Assembly: GCA_965230065.1 (NCBI GenBank)
Contig: OZ245942.1
Location: forward strand, 1,116,001 to 1,180,000
Length of the DNA stretch: 64,000 nt
DNA from: G965230065 sp965230065
GTDB lineage: Bacteria > Bacteroidota > Bacteroidia > Cytophagales > Cyclobacteriaceae
Direction: 5' to 3'
In this document: positions 56,349 to 64,000 of the stretch, in pieces
Numbering within the stretch: position 1 is the first letter of the stretch
Layout of the letters: every line of letters begins with the position of its first letter
Notes under the pieces: generated by a model
The model's database searches: none
What the model was told of the DNA's origin: nothing
What the model saw: the letters and a program-made list of their open reading frames with translations, nothing else
Made by a program: the position numbers and the translations under genes

Positions 56349-57221
56349 TCATAAGTTATGCATAATTTTAGATGAAACTGCACCCCTAATCCTTTCGTCT
56401 CCCGAATAAACATTAAACCGCTGATTGCGCACAAACCCGATCAATGTCATGTTAAACTCTTTAGCGAGCTTCACTGCCAGGCTGGAAGGTGCCCCCACAG
56501 CAGCTACAAAGGACAAACCAACCATCAGGGCTTTTTGAACCAGTTCAAAGCTGACTCTTCCACTTAATAGCACCAGATTATTTTGCAAAGGAACATTGCC
56601 TGCTGCCAGTGCTGCACCGATTAATTTATCCATCGCATTGTGCCGGCCTACATCTTCACGCATCATCAGTAAGGTTCCTTCAGCATCAAAGAGAGCAGCA
56701 GCATGCAGGCCACCGGTGTACTCAAAAACAGTTTGTGCTTTCCTTAACTTTACGGGCAACTGATGAACAGCTTCTGCTGCTATTTGCAAATTCGGGTTGA
56801 GGACAGGGCAGGCTGTGGTTTTTACTGCATCAATAGAAGCCTTCCCGCATACGCCACAACTGGAAGACACATAAAAATGCCTTGACCATCGCTTTTCATC
56901 TATCTCCAACATGGGTGAAAACTCAGCTCGCACTACGTTGCCTTTTTCTTCCTCTTTAACCTGCTCGCAATGCCGAATGCTCACAACCTCTGTGGCTGCC
57001 TGTATGATGCCTTCCGTGAATAAAAAACCCATCACCAGCTCCAAATCGTGACCCGGCGTGCGCATGGTAACAGCCAGTTGCATTTCTTTGCGCGCATGTT
57101 CAGGCCCATATCCGATCCTGATTTCCAGGGGTTCTTCTACGGTTACCAGATCAGGGTTTTCCTTCACCTGGCTTTCCTGATATTTTTTTACCTGAAGATG
57201 GGCTACTCCTGCATAAGTCAT
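56349..57221 (-). CDS. fdhD: Formate dehydrogenase accessory sulfurtransferase FdhD
   Basis: 290 residues, cytoplasmic. FdhD carries sulfur from a cysteine desulfurase to the molybdenum cofactor of FdhF-type enzymes. The essential pair C122/C125 sits in SSSCGVCGKASID; other signatures are MRTPGHDLELVMGFLFTEGII, TGGLHAAALFD, MREDVGRHNAMDKLIGAAL and LSGRVSFELVQKA. It lies 86 bases upstream of the YdeP-type oxidoreductase on the same strand, which is the obvious client. A cysteine desulfurase and molybdopterin synthesis genes are not in the window. Confidence 0.97.
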   Translation of the reverse strand: MTYAGVAHLQVKKYQESQVKENPDLVTVEEPLEIRIGYGPEHARKEMQLAVTMRTPGHDLELVMGFLFTEGIIQAATEVVSIRHCEQVKEEEKGNVVRAEFSPMLEIDEKRWSRHFYVSSSCGVCGKASIDAVKTTACPVLNPNLQIAAEAVHQLPVKLRKAQTVFEYTGGLHAAALFDAEGTLLMMREDVGRHNAMDKLIGAALAAGNVPLQNNLVLLSGRVSFELVQKALMVGLSFVAAVGAPSSLAVKLAKEFNMTLIGFVRNQRFNVYSGDERIRGAVSSKIMHNL

Positions 57222-57522
57222 CGTACCTTGCTTTTTCTCAAATTATGAAAACCCTCACCAAAAAACAATAAATTGACCAGTATCCTCTTTAGGGCATTGG
57301 TAAGCCCTAATATTTTTTTAATGTTCTTCCTGTCTTACATATTCTAACCAATTGTCGGGGATGGCGAGTCAGCTGTGGTTTGGACTTGTGAGCAAGAGGG
57401 GAGTAGTGATAAAAAGCCTATCAGCTTCAATAAATTACCAAATGAAATAAGTTTTTTTTCTCATAAGTTATACTCTTCACTATACTAATAATTGATATTG
57501 TAAGGTCGAAGGCACCTATTTA
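57222..57522. other. 301-base gap with no recognised feature
   Basis: This lies between fdhD and the first sulfatase, both on the minus strand. It is AT-rich and holds no open frame, RNA gene or strong hairpin that I can see; the fdhD promoter must be at its left end and any terminator of the fdhD operon lies elsewhere, but neither can be pinned down. Confidence 0.5.
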
Positions 57523-58938
57523 TCACCTATTCATTGAAATTGGATTCACTGTATGCATAATCGTACCGGCATCTTCAAGCCATTGGTGTAGCTTATCTAA
57601 GAGCTCCTGTTTCTTTTCCGGCATTTGCTCTGATAAATCATGGGTTTCACCTATATCTTTGTCCAGGTTATACAGCTCAACCCTGTGAGGGTCATAAAAC
57701 TCAATCAACTTATAAGATCCTGAACGGATGGCAGCTCCCGGCGCCATGGCATGCCCCACATAATGCGGATAATACCAGTGCAATTCACTTTCATCAATAT
57801 TATTTTTATGATTAGTAAAGTCATTCACCAAAGTACGTCCATCCAGCGGAGCATTGGGTTTTGCCTCTTCACCTACTATGTCAACAATGGTAGCATAAAT
57901 ATCTTCTGATATCGTCGGGTTTTCGCAAAGGGTTCCCGGTTCAATATGTCCGGGCCATTTCATGATATAAGGAACGCGAATGCCCCCTTCGTATAAATGG
58001 CCTTTGCCTTCCCGAAACGGATGGTTATCCGTAACTTCAGCTAATGCCCCATTATCAGAGGCGAAAATCACAATTGTATTTTCAGTTAAACCCAATTCTT
58101 CAAGTTTTTTCATCACACGGCCAATGTTCCAATCCATATTCTCAACCATAGCCGCATATACCGGATCAATTTTAGTGTCTTTTAAAATTGGTTGATACTT
58201 TTCAACCAATGCTTGTGGAGCCTGCAAAGGTGTATGCACTGCATAGTGGGACAAATACAGTAAAAAAGGCTCTTTTTGATGCTCCTGCATAAATGCAATC
58301 GCTTCGTCCGTTAAGCGGTCTGTTAAGTATTCTTCGTCCTCCCCTCCGGAAAGTGTTGGAATCCGGGCGTTCCAGTCTTTCTCCTCAGAGGTATAAGGAT
58401 AAAAATAATTGGGAGGGCTGCCATGTGTCCAGCCACCAATGTTCTTATCAAACCCCTGATCTGTAGGCCAGAAGCCTTCACCTCCCACATGCCATTTGCC
58501 AATAGAGATAGAGGTATACCCCGCCGGTTTCAGGGCTTCTGCCAATACTACTTCTTCCTTAGGAATGTACATTAAATCTTTGGGGGGAATGATCCGGCTA
58601 TTTTCAGGGTGCCTGTGGCGTTCAATAGCAGTGATATGACCGGTAAAATGCATCCTTGCTGTACTTTTCCCCGTGAGTAAGGCGGCCCGGGTGGGCGAAC
58701 AAACCGGACAGGAGGAATAGGCATTCGTCCAACGCATACCCTCTTTGGCAATTGCATCTATGTTGGGTGTTTTCATATATGGCTGCCCATAGCAACCCAC
58801 GTCCTGCATCCCCAAATCATCGATAAGAATAATCAGGAAATTAGGCTTTTCATTTTTAGGAGATGTACAAGCTGACAGGCCGATGATACAAATCGTAATG
58901 AGACATATTCCGAAAGATTTGAACCCTAAAAACTTCAT
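57523..58938 (-). CDS. S1-family sulfatase, lipoprotein
   Basis: 471 residues. Lipoprotein signal ending IIGLSAC (C24), so it should be surface- or periplasm-anchored. The formylglycine site is C80 in SCPVCSPTRAALLTGK (C-x-P-x-R) and the calcium-binding pair is D40/D41 in LIDDLGMQDVG. Further sulfatase motifs are SIGKWHVGGEGFWPTDQGFD and FASDNGALAEV. It would remove sulfate esters from a sugar in the envelope; the sugar is unknown. It ends the minus-strand sulfatase cluster, 72 bases after the next sulfatase. No formylglycine-generating enzyme is in the window. Confidence 0.95.
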   Translation of the reverse strand: MKFLGFKSFGICLITICIIGLSACTSPKNEKPNFLIILIDDLGMQDVGCYGQPYMKTPNIDAIAKEGMRWTNAYSSCPVCSPTRAALLTGKSTARMHFTGHITAIERHRHPENSRIIPPKDLMYIPKEEVVLAEALKPAGYTSISIGKWHVGGEGFWPTDQGFDKNIGGWTHGSPPNYFYPYTSEEKDWNARIPTLSGGEDEEYLTDRLTDEAIAFMQEHQKEPFLLYLSHYAVHTPLQAPQALVEKYQPILKDTKIDPVYAAMVENMDWNIGRVMKKLEELGLTENTIVIFASDNGALAEVTDNHPFREGKGHLYEGGIRVPYIMKWPGHIEPGTLCENPTISEDIYATIVDIVGEEAKPNAPLDGRTLVNDFTNHKNNIDESELHWYYPHYVGHAMAPGAAIRSGSYKLIEFYDPHRVELYNLDKDIGETHDLSEQMPEKKQELLDKLHQWLEDAGTIMHTVNPISMNR

Positions 58939-59010
58939 ACAATATTTATTGATGGTAAGCGATATAATTTAATAATGATAGGGGGATTGCAATATATTTT
59001 TTAATGGCTT

Positions 59011-60405
59011 TCATTCGTAATTTATCCCATGTACTACATTTCTTGGATAGGCTTCAGTATAGACATATGCCTCGGTCATAAACTCTTTTATTTTATCCAT
59101 GATCTCAGGATATTCAGCAGCGATGTTCAAGGTTTCGCCCGGGTCATTTTCCAGATCATATAATTCATAGGTTACCTTTTCTTTGACGAAGTTGGCAATG
59201 CCCTTATATTTTTCGAATCGCACAGCCTGCATGTACTTTTCTCTTGTATGACCATAGTCCCAAAACAAATATGCATGGTCTTTTTTATCATTTTCATTTC
59301 CCTTTAAAACTGGGAAAAAAGATATTCCATCCGTCTCTATATCCGAAGGATAATCGATCATATCAGCCAAGGTAGGCATCACATCCCAGAAGGTAATTAT
59401 TTTGTCGGTGACGCTCCCCTCATCAATTACATTTTTCCATTTTGCAATAAATGGGACACGGATTCCCCCTTCGTACATATCTCGTTTTCCTCCTTTCAAA
59501 GGGCCATTACTATCAAAAAAATCGTAACTGTCGGGGATACGTGTCAACGGCCCATTATCACTGGTGAAGATGATGAGTGTATTCTCTTCTAACCCAAGGT
59601 CTTTTAGTAATTGTACGATCTTCCCCACATCCTTGTCCATTCGAGTGATCATGGCGGCATAATTCTTTGATGTTTGAGACCAAGCTTCGTTTGTGTAGGG
59701 CTCGTCAGAAGGGACAATATATACTTCGGGTGATTTGGAGCCATAATCCGAGTAATGTGGAATTGTATAGGGCAGATACAGAAAAAAAGGATTTGCTTTA
59801 TTTTCTTGAATAAAATTAATTGCCTTTTCTGTAAACAAATCATGGGTATATTCTTGTTTTTTTTCGGCCCTGTTACCAGTTAATAAGCTGATTTTATCAT
59901 TTTCCCATAAATAATCCGGGTAGTAAAAATGTGCCTGATCCTGGTTGAGATGCCCGTAATAATAATCGAACCCCTGGTAATGAGCTACGCCCCAGGAACC
60001 GGGGTTTCCCAGGCTCCACTTTCCCATACCACCCGTAGTATAACCTGCCTGTTTCAACATTTCTGCCATGGTAAAATCATCCGGTTGAAGAAAAGTACCA
60101 TGAGGAATATTATCCCGCACCCGGTTATGGCCGTTGTGCTTCCCTGTTATTAAACTGCATCGGGAAGGGGCGCAAACGGACGAACCAGCATAGGCTTGCG
60201 TAAAGCGCATCCCTTCAGTAGCCAGTTGGTCTATATTCGGAGTTTGAATTTTTTCCTGCCCATAACAACCCAAATCGCCATAACCCAGGTCATCGGCCAT
60301 AATATAAATGATATTGGGCCTGGCAGGTTTATCTTTTCCATCCACATGGCCGGAAAGCAAAAGACTTCCTGAAATTCCTATGATAAAGCTGAGTAGTAGT
60401 TTCAT
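59011..60405 (-). CDS. S1-family sulfatase, secreted
   Basis: 464 residues. Cleavable Sec signal (LLSFIIGISGSLLLSGHVDG) without a lipobox, so soluble in the periplasm or secreted. Formylglycine site C78 in GSSVCAPSRCSLITGK; calcium ligands D38/D39 in MADDLGYGDLGCYG; further motifs MGKWSLGNPGSWGVAHYQGFDYYYGHLNQDQAHFYYPD (split here only for family comparison: GKWSLG and GFDYYYG) and FTSDNGPLTRIPDS. The C-x-P-S-R variant and the GFDYYYGHLNQ type place it in a different sulfatase subgroup from its two neighbours. It may work with the sialidase-like protein upstream on a glycan with several kinds of decoration. Confidence 0.95.
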   Translation of the reverse strand: MKLLLSFIIGISGSLLLSGHVDGKDKPARPNIIYIMADDLGYGDLGCYGQEKIQTPNIDQLATEGMRFTQAYAGSSVCAPSRCSLITGKHNGHNRVRDNIPHGTFLQPDDFTMAEMLKQAGYTTGGMGKWSLGNPGSWGVAHYQGFDYYYGHLNQDQAHFYYPDYLWENDKISLLTGNRAEKKQEYTHDLFTEKAINFIQENKANPFFLYLPYTIPHYSDYGSKSPEVYIVPSDEPYTNEAWSQTSKNYAAMITRMDKDVGKIVQLLKDLGLEENTLIIFTSDNGPLTRIPDSYDFFDSNGPLKGGKRDMYEGGIRVPFIAKWKNVIDEGSVTDKIITFWDVMPTLADMIDYPSDIETDGISFFPVLKGNENDKKDHAYLFWDYGHTREKYMQAVRFEKYKGIANFVKEKVTYELYDLENDPGETLNIAAEYPEIMDKIKEFMTEAYVYTEAYPRNVVHGINYE

Positions 60406-60440
60406 GTAATTTTATTCTTATGGGAGTATTGTTCCTTTTC

Positions 60441-60797
60441 TCATTTCATGGCTTCAATGGTTACCTCTTCCTTCCACGATTCATATCCTTTCCATAGTTC
60501 TTTCACTAATTCAGGTTTTTCTTTGGAAAGATCCTTTTGCTCCCCGATATCTTCTTTGAGGTTGTACAACTGAATAGAATTGTCCTCCAGGTGCACGAGC
60601 TTCCAGGGGTCTTTTCGCACAGCAATCTCATTGTCCATTTTCCATACATTCTTATGGCATAACCTACTTCTTTTAATACCTCGGCAATCGTTACAGCTTC
60701 CAGGGGCAAACCGCTGTCATAATCTTCTACTCCTGAAAGTGCCCCTTCAAAGTTTTTTCCAAAGCGATGTAAATAGGGTATTTTACAGATCCCGGTT
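60441..60797 (-). pseudogene. Decayed sulfatase with internal deletion
   Basis: Only two sulfatase pieces remain. From ~60797 leftward the frame reads TGICKIPYLHRFGKN, then LPLEAVTIAEVLKEVGYAIRMYGKW, the region after the formylglycine site up to the GKWHLG motif. At ~60640 it is joined out of frame to a C-terminal piece, NEIAVRKDPWKLVHLEDNSIQLYNL, which ends EEVTIEAMK at 60441. The N-terminus with the catalytic cysteine and the central ~250 residues are missing. Its remains start just at the stop of the sialidase-like gene, and an intact sulfatase lies 36 bases downstream. It cannot make a working sulfatase. Confidence 0.82.
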
Positions 60798-61959
60798 ACA
60801 GTTTTGCCGGATCAACCACCACATATTTCACAGATTGCCTCAAATAGGTATAGGTGATATGCACCAACCCGTCGGCAGTTTGTATGATGGCCGGATAGGA
60901 ATAACCAGCTTTTGCAGGCTTATTTTCCAGCGTCATCACAGGTATCCATTCTTTACCATCATTGGATAAGGCAAGGTTCAACATATTTCGGCCATTGGGT
61001 TGCTTCCCCTCTTTGGTGGTATGGTTATATATCAGCAGTTGTCTTCCGTCTTTCAGGGTTACAGCATCCGTTCCGGAATTTGGGTTCGGAAGATCGGTGG
61101 CTGTCATTTTGCTCCAACTCTTTCCCTGATCATCTGACCAGCTTTGAGAAATTACATTTTGACGCGTCCTGCACAAGACTTGCATTTTACCATCAGGATA
61201 AGTAAGGATGCTGGGTTGAATGGCATCGAAGGTGGTTCCATTGTTAATAGGGCCTACCACCTCCCATGTTTTACCAAGATCTTTGGTGATTTCAAAATGC
61301 ACCATCCAGTCTACATCCTTTCCTTCCTTTTCAATCTCAGTACTTGTAGGGCAGATGATGGTACCATCAGACAACTGTATGGGCTTATTCTTTACAGGAC
61401 CCAGGAGATGACCTATTTTCTTGTCGTCTCCAAGCTTGCGGGGTTCTGACCAAGTTTTACCATCATCATTGGAGGTAATCACCATTCCCCACCATTCCCG
61501 GGGGTTTGGGCCTACTTTATAAAATAGCATTAGGGGGCCGTTATCAGGCAGAAACAAAACAGGATTCCAGCAGGGATAACGGAGGGTTTCGTTTTGCACT
61601 CCGTTTGCCACTTCCTCGGGCCAGGTCCATTTACCATCCACCAATCGTGATACACGTATGCCCACATCAGGGTTCCGCTCATGGGTACCGGCAAAAAAAG
61701 CACTCACCATGCCTGAAGGAGTTTCAACAATAGTAGAAGCATGACATTGCGGGGTAGGCCTGTTATCCAGAGGATAGATTAATTCTCCCTTTATATAAGC
61801 CCCTTCTCCGGTCGTTGCCAGGGGTGGCAGCACATATTTTCCTGTTATATCATTGGCATTTTTTTCAGGTGTTTTGTCATTTTGTGCCTTGCCTGTATCA
61901 GGTAAAAATAAAATGAATAGGATCAGGGTTGGGAGTAATACATGCTGCATAGGGTTCAT
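60796..61959 (-). CDS. Sialidase-like BNR-repeat protein, secreted
   Basis: 387 residues. Signal peptide LLPTLILFILFLPDTGKAQ. A six-bladed propeller with Asp boxes: SNDDGKTWSEPR, SDDQGKSWSKM and, degenerate, LSNDGKEWIPV. An early CHASTIVETPSGMVSAFFAGTHE and the final QTADGLVHITYTYLRQSVKYVVVDPAKL are typical of the exo-alpha-sialidase-like proteins of Bacteroidota. The arginine triad of true GH33 enzymes cannot be assigned with confidence, so it may act on another uronic or rhamnosidic linkage. It is upstream of the sulfatase remnant and two sulfatases on the same strand, which implies a shared glycan substrate. Confidence 0.85.
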   Translation of the reverse strand: MNPMQHVLLPTLILFILFLPDTGKAQNDKTPEKNANDITGKYVLPPLATTGEGAYIKGELIYPLDNRPTPQCHASTIVETPSGMVSAFFAGTHERNPDVGIRVSRLVDGKWTWPEEVANGVQNETLRYPCWNPVLFLPDNGPLMLFYKVGPNPREWWGMVITSNDDGKTWSEPRKLGDDKKIGHLLGPVKNKPIQLSDGTIICPTSTEIEKEGKDVDWMVHFEITKDLGKTWEVVGPINNGTTFDAIQPSILTYPDGKMQVLCRTRQNVISQSWSDDQGKSWSKMTATDLPNPNSGTDAVTLKDGRQLLIYNHTTKEGKQPNGRNMLNLALSNDGKEWIPVMTLENKPAKAGYSYPAIIQTADGLVHITYTYLRQSVKYVVVDPAKL

Positions 61960-62183
61960 CTGTGTTTTTTAATTATCAAATAAAGTTATTCAGGGGGCTT
62001 AGTAGAAGGGCAATTTACATTCTTTATGTCAATATCCATTATTCTATTCCAATATTGGGTTAGCATTTAAAATTTATACAACTGCTGAGTAGTACCAGGT
62101 ATTTTCCTGAAGAAATTTTAATTTTCTCCCCGAAATGTTATTTTGCCAACCCTAATCAAAATTTACTTACAACCTATTTATTA

Positions 62184-63680
62184 ATGAAACTTCTCAACCT
62201 CACACTATGCATTGCCATGGGTTTCGGGCTTTTTTCTTGTAATACCCAAGAGAAAAATGAAGAAGCTACTGAAACTGCTGTCCAGCCTAATTTTGTCTTT
62301 ATTCTGGCCGATGACCTGGGCTGGACGGACCTGGGTTGTTATGGCAGCACTTTTTACGAAACGCCCAACCTGGACAAATTAGCTGCCTCGGGTATGAAAT
62401 TTACGCAGGGTTATGCCGCCTGCCCCGTTTGTTCGCCTACCCGTGCCAGCATCATGACGGGCAAGTACCCGGCACGGCACGACTATACCGACTGGTTTGG
62501 TGCACCCCAGCCTGATAATGTAGAAAAACATTGGACGCGGGATAAACCGCTACTGCCCGCCCCTTATACCGAATACATGGAGTCGGAAGAAAAGACGATT
62601 GCAGAAGCCATGAAAGAAGCCGGCTACCACACTTTCTTTGCCGGAAAATGGCACTTGGGCCCCACCGAAGAATACTGGCCTGAAAACCAGGGTTTTGATG
62701 AAAATAAAGGAGGATGGTCACGTGGAGGACCGTATGGGCCCGGCAAATATTTTGTTCCCTATGGCAACCCACGTTTGGAAGATGGCCCGGAAGGCGAATA
62801 CCTGCCTCACCGCCTGGCAGAAGAGACTGCCAATTTTATTGAAACCCATCAAAACGAGCCGTTTTTCGCTTATCTCTCATTTTATTCTGTACATACGCCC
62901 CTGATGACTACCGATTCATTAGAAGCAAAATATCAGGCAAAAAAAGAGAAGCTGGGATTGGAAGACCAATGGGGCACAGAAGGCGAGCGGAAAGTACGAC
63001 TGAAGCAATGCCATCCGGTGTATGCAGGGATGATAGAAGCTATGGATAATGCGGTGGGACAGGTGCTGGACAAACTGGATGCACTGGGGCTGGCCGAAAA
63101 TACGGTAATTTTCTTTATGTCAGACAATGGCGGTTTATCTACTTCAGAAGGGCACCCAACATCTAACTTACCTTTACGTGCCGGAAAAGGATGGTTGTAC
63201 GAAGGTGGCATCCGTGAGCCCTGGATGGTGCGCTGGCCGGGCGTTACTACCCCTGGAAGCACAACAGATGCTCCTGTAACCAGTACTGATTTTTACCCCA
63301 CCATACTGGAAATGGCCGGATTGCCCCTGCAACAAGAGCAGCACAAAGATGGAGTGAGCTTTACATCGGTTCTGAAAAACAGAGGTACTTTTGACCGAGG
63401 CGCTATGTACTGGCACTACCCCCACTACGGCAATCAGGGTAGCAGTCCCGGCTCGGCTATCCGGGAAGGTAACTGGAAACTGATTCAGTGGTATGAAGAT
63501 GACAGTATTGAACTGTATGACCTGAGTAATGATATTGAAGAAAAAAATAACCTGGCAGCCGCACAACCAGAAAAAGTGCAGGCATTACAGGCAAAGCTAA
63601 ATACCTGGCTGGAAGAGGTAAACGCTAAAATGCCCACGCCTAATCCGGAACATAAAAGTGAGGGAAATACAGCAGGATAA
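62184..63680 (+). CDS. S1-family sulfatase, lipoprotein
   Basis: 498 residues, on the plus strand and divergent from the sialidase-like gene across a 225-base gap. Lipoprotein signal ending GFGLFSC (C19). Formylglycine site C83 in ACPVCSPTRASIMTGK; calcium ligands D43/D44 in LADDLGWTDLGCYG; GKWHLGPTEEYWPENQGFDENKGG and FMSDNGGLSTSEG follow. It resembles the sulfatase at 57523 in the CSPTR site and the GFD-N-GGW stretch, and differs from the one at 59011. The divergent arrangement suggests common control of the sulfatase and sialidase genes. Confidence 0.95.
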   Translation: MKLLNLTLCIAMGFGLFSCNTQEKNEEATETAVQPNFVFILADDLGWTDLGCYGSTFYETPNLDKLAASGMKFTQGYAACPVCSPTRASIMTGKYPARHDYTDWFGAPQPDNVEKHWTRDKPLLPAPYTEYMESEEKTIAEAMKEAGYHTFFAGKWHLGPTEEYWPENQGFDENKGGWSRGGPYGPGKYFVPYGNPRLEDGPEGEYLPHRLAEETANFIETHQNEPFFAYLSFYSVHTPLMTTDSLEAKYQAKKEKLGLEDQWGTEGERKVRLKQCHPVYAGMIEAMDNAVGQVLDKLDALGLAENTVIFFMSDNGGLSTSEGHPTSNLPLRAGKGWLYEGGIREPWMVRWPGVTTPGSTTDAPVTSTDFYPTILEMAGLPLQQEQHKDGVSFTSVLKNRGTFDRGAMYWHYPHYGNQGSSPGSAIREGNWKLIQWYEDDSIELYDLSNDIEEKNNLAAAQPEKVQALQAKLNTWLEEVNAKMPTPNPEHKSEGNTAG

Positions 63681-63716
63681 ATCGTAGGAAATTAAACTGA
63701 TATTTTGAAAAAAATA

Positions 63717-63724
63717 TATATTTG
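63717..63724 (+). promoter_or_regulatory. TATATTTG -7 box before the DUF4136-like gene
   Basis: A full match to TAnnTTTG, 37 bases before the ATG at 63762. No TTTG box at the expected -33 distance is present, so only half the promoter is supported. Confidence 0.3.
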
Positions 63725-63761
63725 TCTAGCTTAATATAAACTCATACCAACCTGTAAAACC

Positions 63762-64000
63762 ATGAAATCGACTATCTATCTCTTTATTGCCGCTGGATTT
63801 TTTGTGTCTGCCTGTTCATCTGGTGTAAAAATTTCTTCCAATCATGAAGATGTAGACTTTAGCCAGTATGCTACCTATAAAGTACTGCCCGTTGAATATG
63901 GAGAAACAGACAGAATACAAAATATTGAAGATAACAAACAAATCATCAGGGAGGCAATCATCGGTGAGCTGGAAGCCATGAACTACACCCGGGACGACAG
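63762..64000 (+). CDS. DUF4136-like lipoprotein, N-terminal part (cut by window edge)
   Basis: Only the first ~79 codons are in the window. They give a lipoprotein signal (LFIAAGFFVSAC, then SSGVKISS) and the start of a mature domain, EDVDFSQYATYKVLPVEY, which matches the usual opening of DUF4136 proteins (an aspartate-Phe-Ser-x-Tyr-x-Thr-Tyr pattern). The role of that family is unknown. The gene is unlikely to be part of the sulfatase locus because it has its own -7 box. Confidence 0.7.
   Translation, partial: MKSTIYLFIAAGFFVSACSSGVKISSNHEDVDFSQYATYKVLPVEYGETDRIQNIEDNKQIIREAIIGELEAMNYTRDD

Noticed and set aside
1..64000. CRISPR arrays, rRNA and tRNA genes, integrases and transposases
   Set aside because: None seen on either strand: no regularly spaced repeats, no rRNA-like stretches and no transposase or integrase motifs among the genes.

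Overview
ORGANISM. The window looks like a chromosomal segment of a marine or host-associated member of the Bacteroidota, most likely order Cytophagales. The evidence is two SusC/SusD pairs, a one-protein hybrid two-component regulator (HTCS), an ECF sigma / FecR anti-sigma pair feeding a SusC with an STN domain, many lipoproteins, TTTG / TAnnTTTG promoter-like boxes, few Shine-Dalgarno sequences and three sulfatases. The species cannot be named from this sequence. LAYOUT. (1) 1-4046: end of an AraC-type regulator, then on the minus strand a CheB-CheR-PAS-histidine kinase fusion and a stand-alone receiver protein. (2) 4240-38222: the core of the window, a carbohydrate-locus-like cluster without any recognisable glycoside hydrolase or lyase. 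It has an HTCS, three successive pairs of a PSD1 / planctomycete-cytochrome-c lipoprotein plus a Tat-exported DUF1501 protein, an AraC regulator, an ECF sigma, FecR, SusC, SusD, a beta-propeller-like lipoprotein and a fourth PSD1-DUF1501 pair. Pairs 2 and 3 each carry a small four-helix-bundle (S23/IVS-type) gene between their two members, flanked by short inverted repeats; the copy in pair 2 is frameshifted. (3) 38212-39330: an unrecognised minus-strand protein. (4) 39496-52342: a second SusC/SusD pair with a Calx-beta-like lipoprotein, then an aminotransferase, a dicarboxylate/amino-acid symporter, an S41-peptidase-like secreted protein and a sortilin/BNR-type beta-propeller; this reads as amino-acid or peptide use. 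(5) 52486-57221, minus strand: FdhD, an FdhF/YdeP-type molybdenum oxidoreductase and a PLP group II decarboxylase, apparently one operon. (6) 57523-64000: two sulfatases, a decayed sulfatase and a sialidase-like protein on the minus strand, a third sulfatase on the plus strand, and the start of a DUF4136-like lipoprotein. HOW IT MAY WORK. In region 2 the SusCD pair would import an oligomer, the STN-FecR-sigma relay and the HTCS would sense it, and the PSD1-DUF1501 pairs occupy the place where hydrolases normally sit. Each PSD1 protein carries two CxxCH heme motifs and a LamG-like insert, and each DUF1501 partner has a twin-arginine signal. I infer, without proof, an envelope-located redox or hydrolytic machine acting on a polymer, perhaps a sulfated one given the sulfatases 20 kb away. 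No rRNA, tRNA, CRISPR array or integrase was seen.
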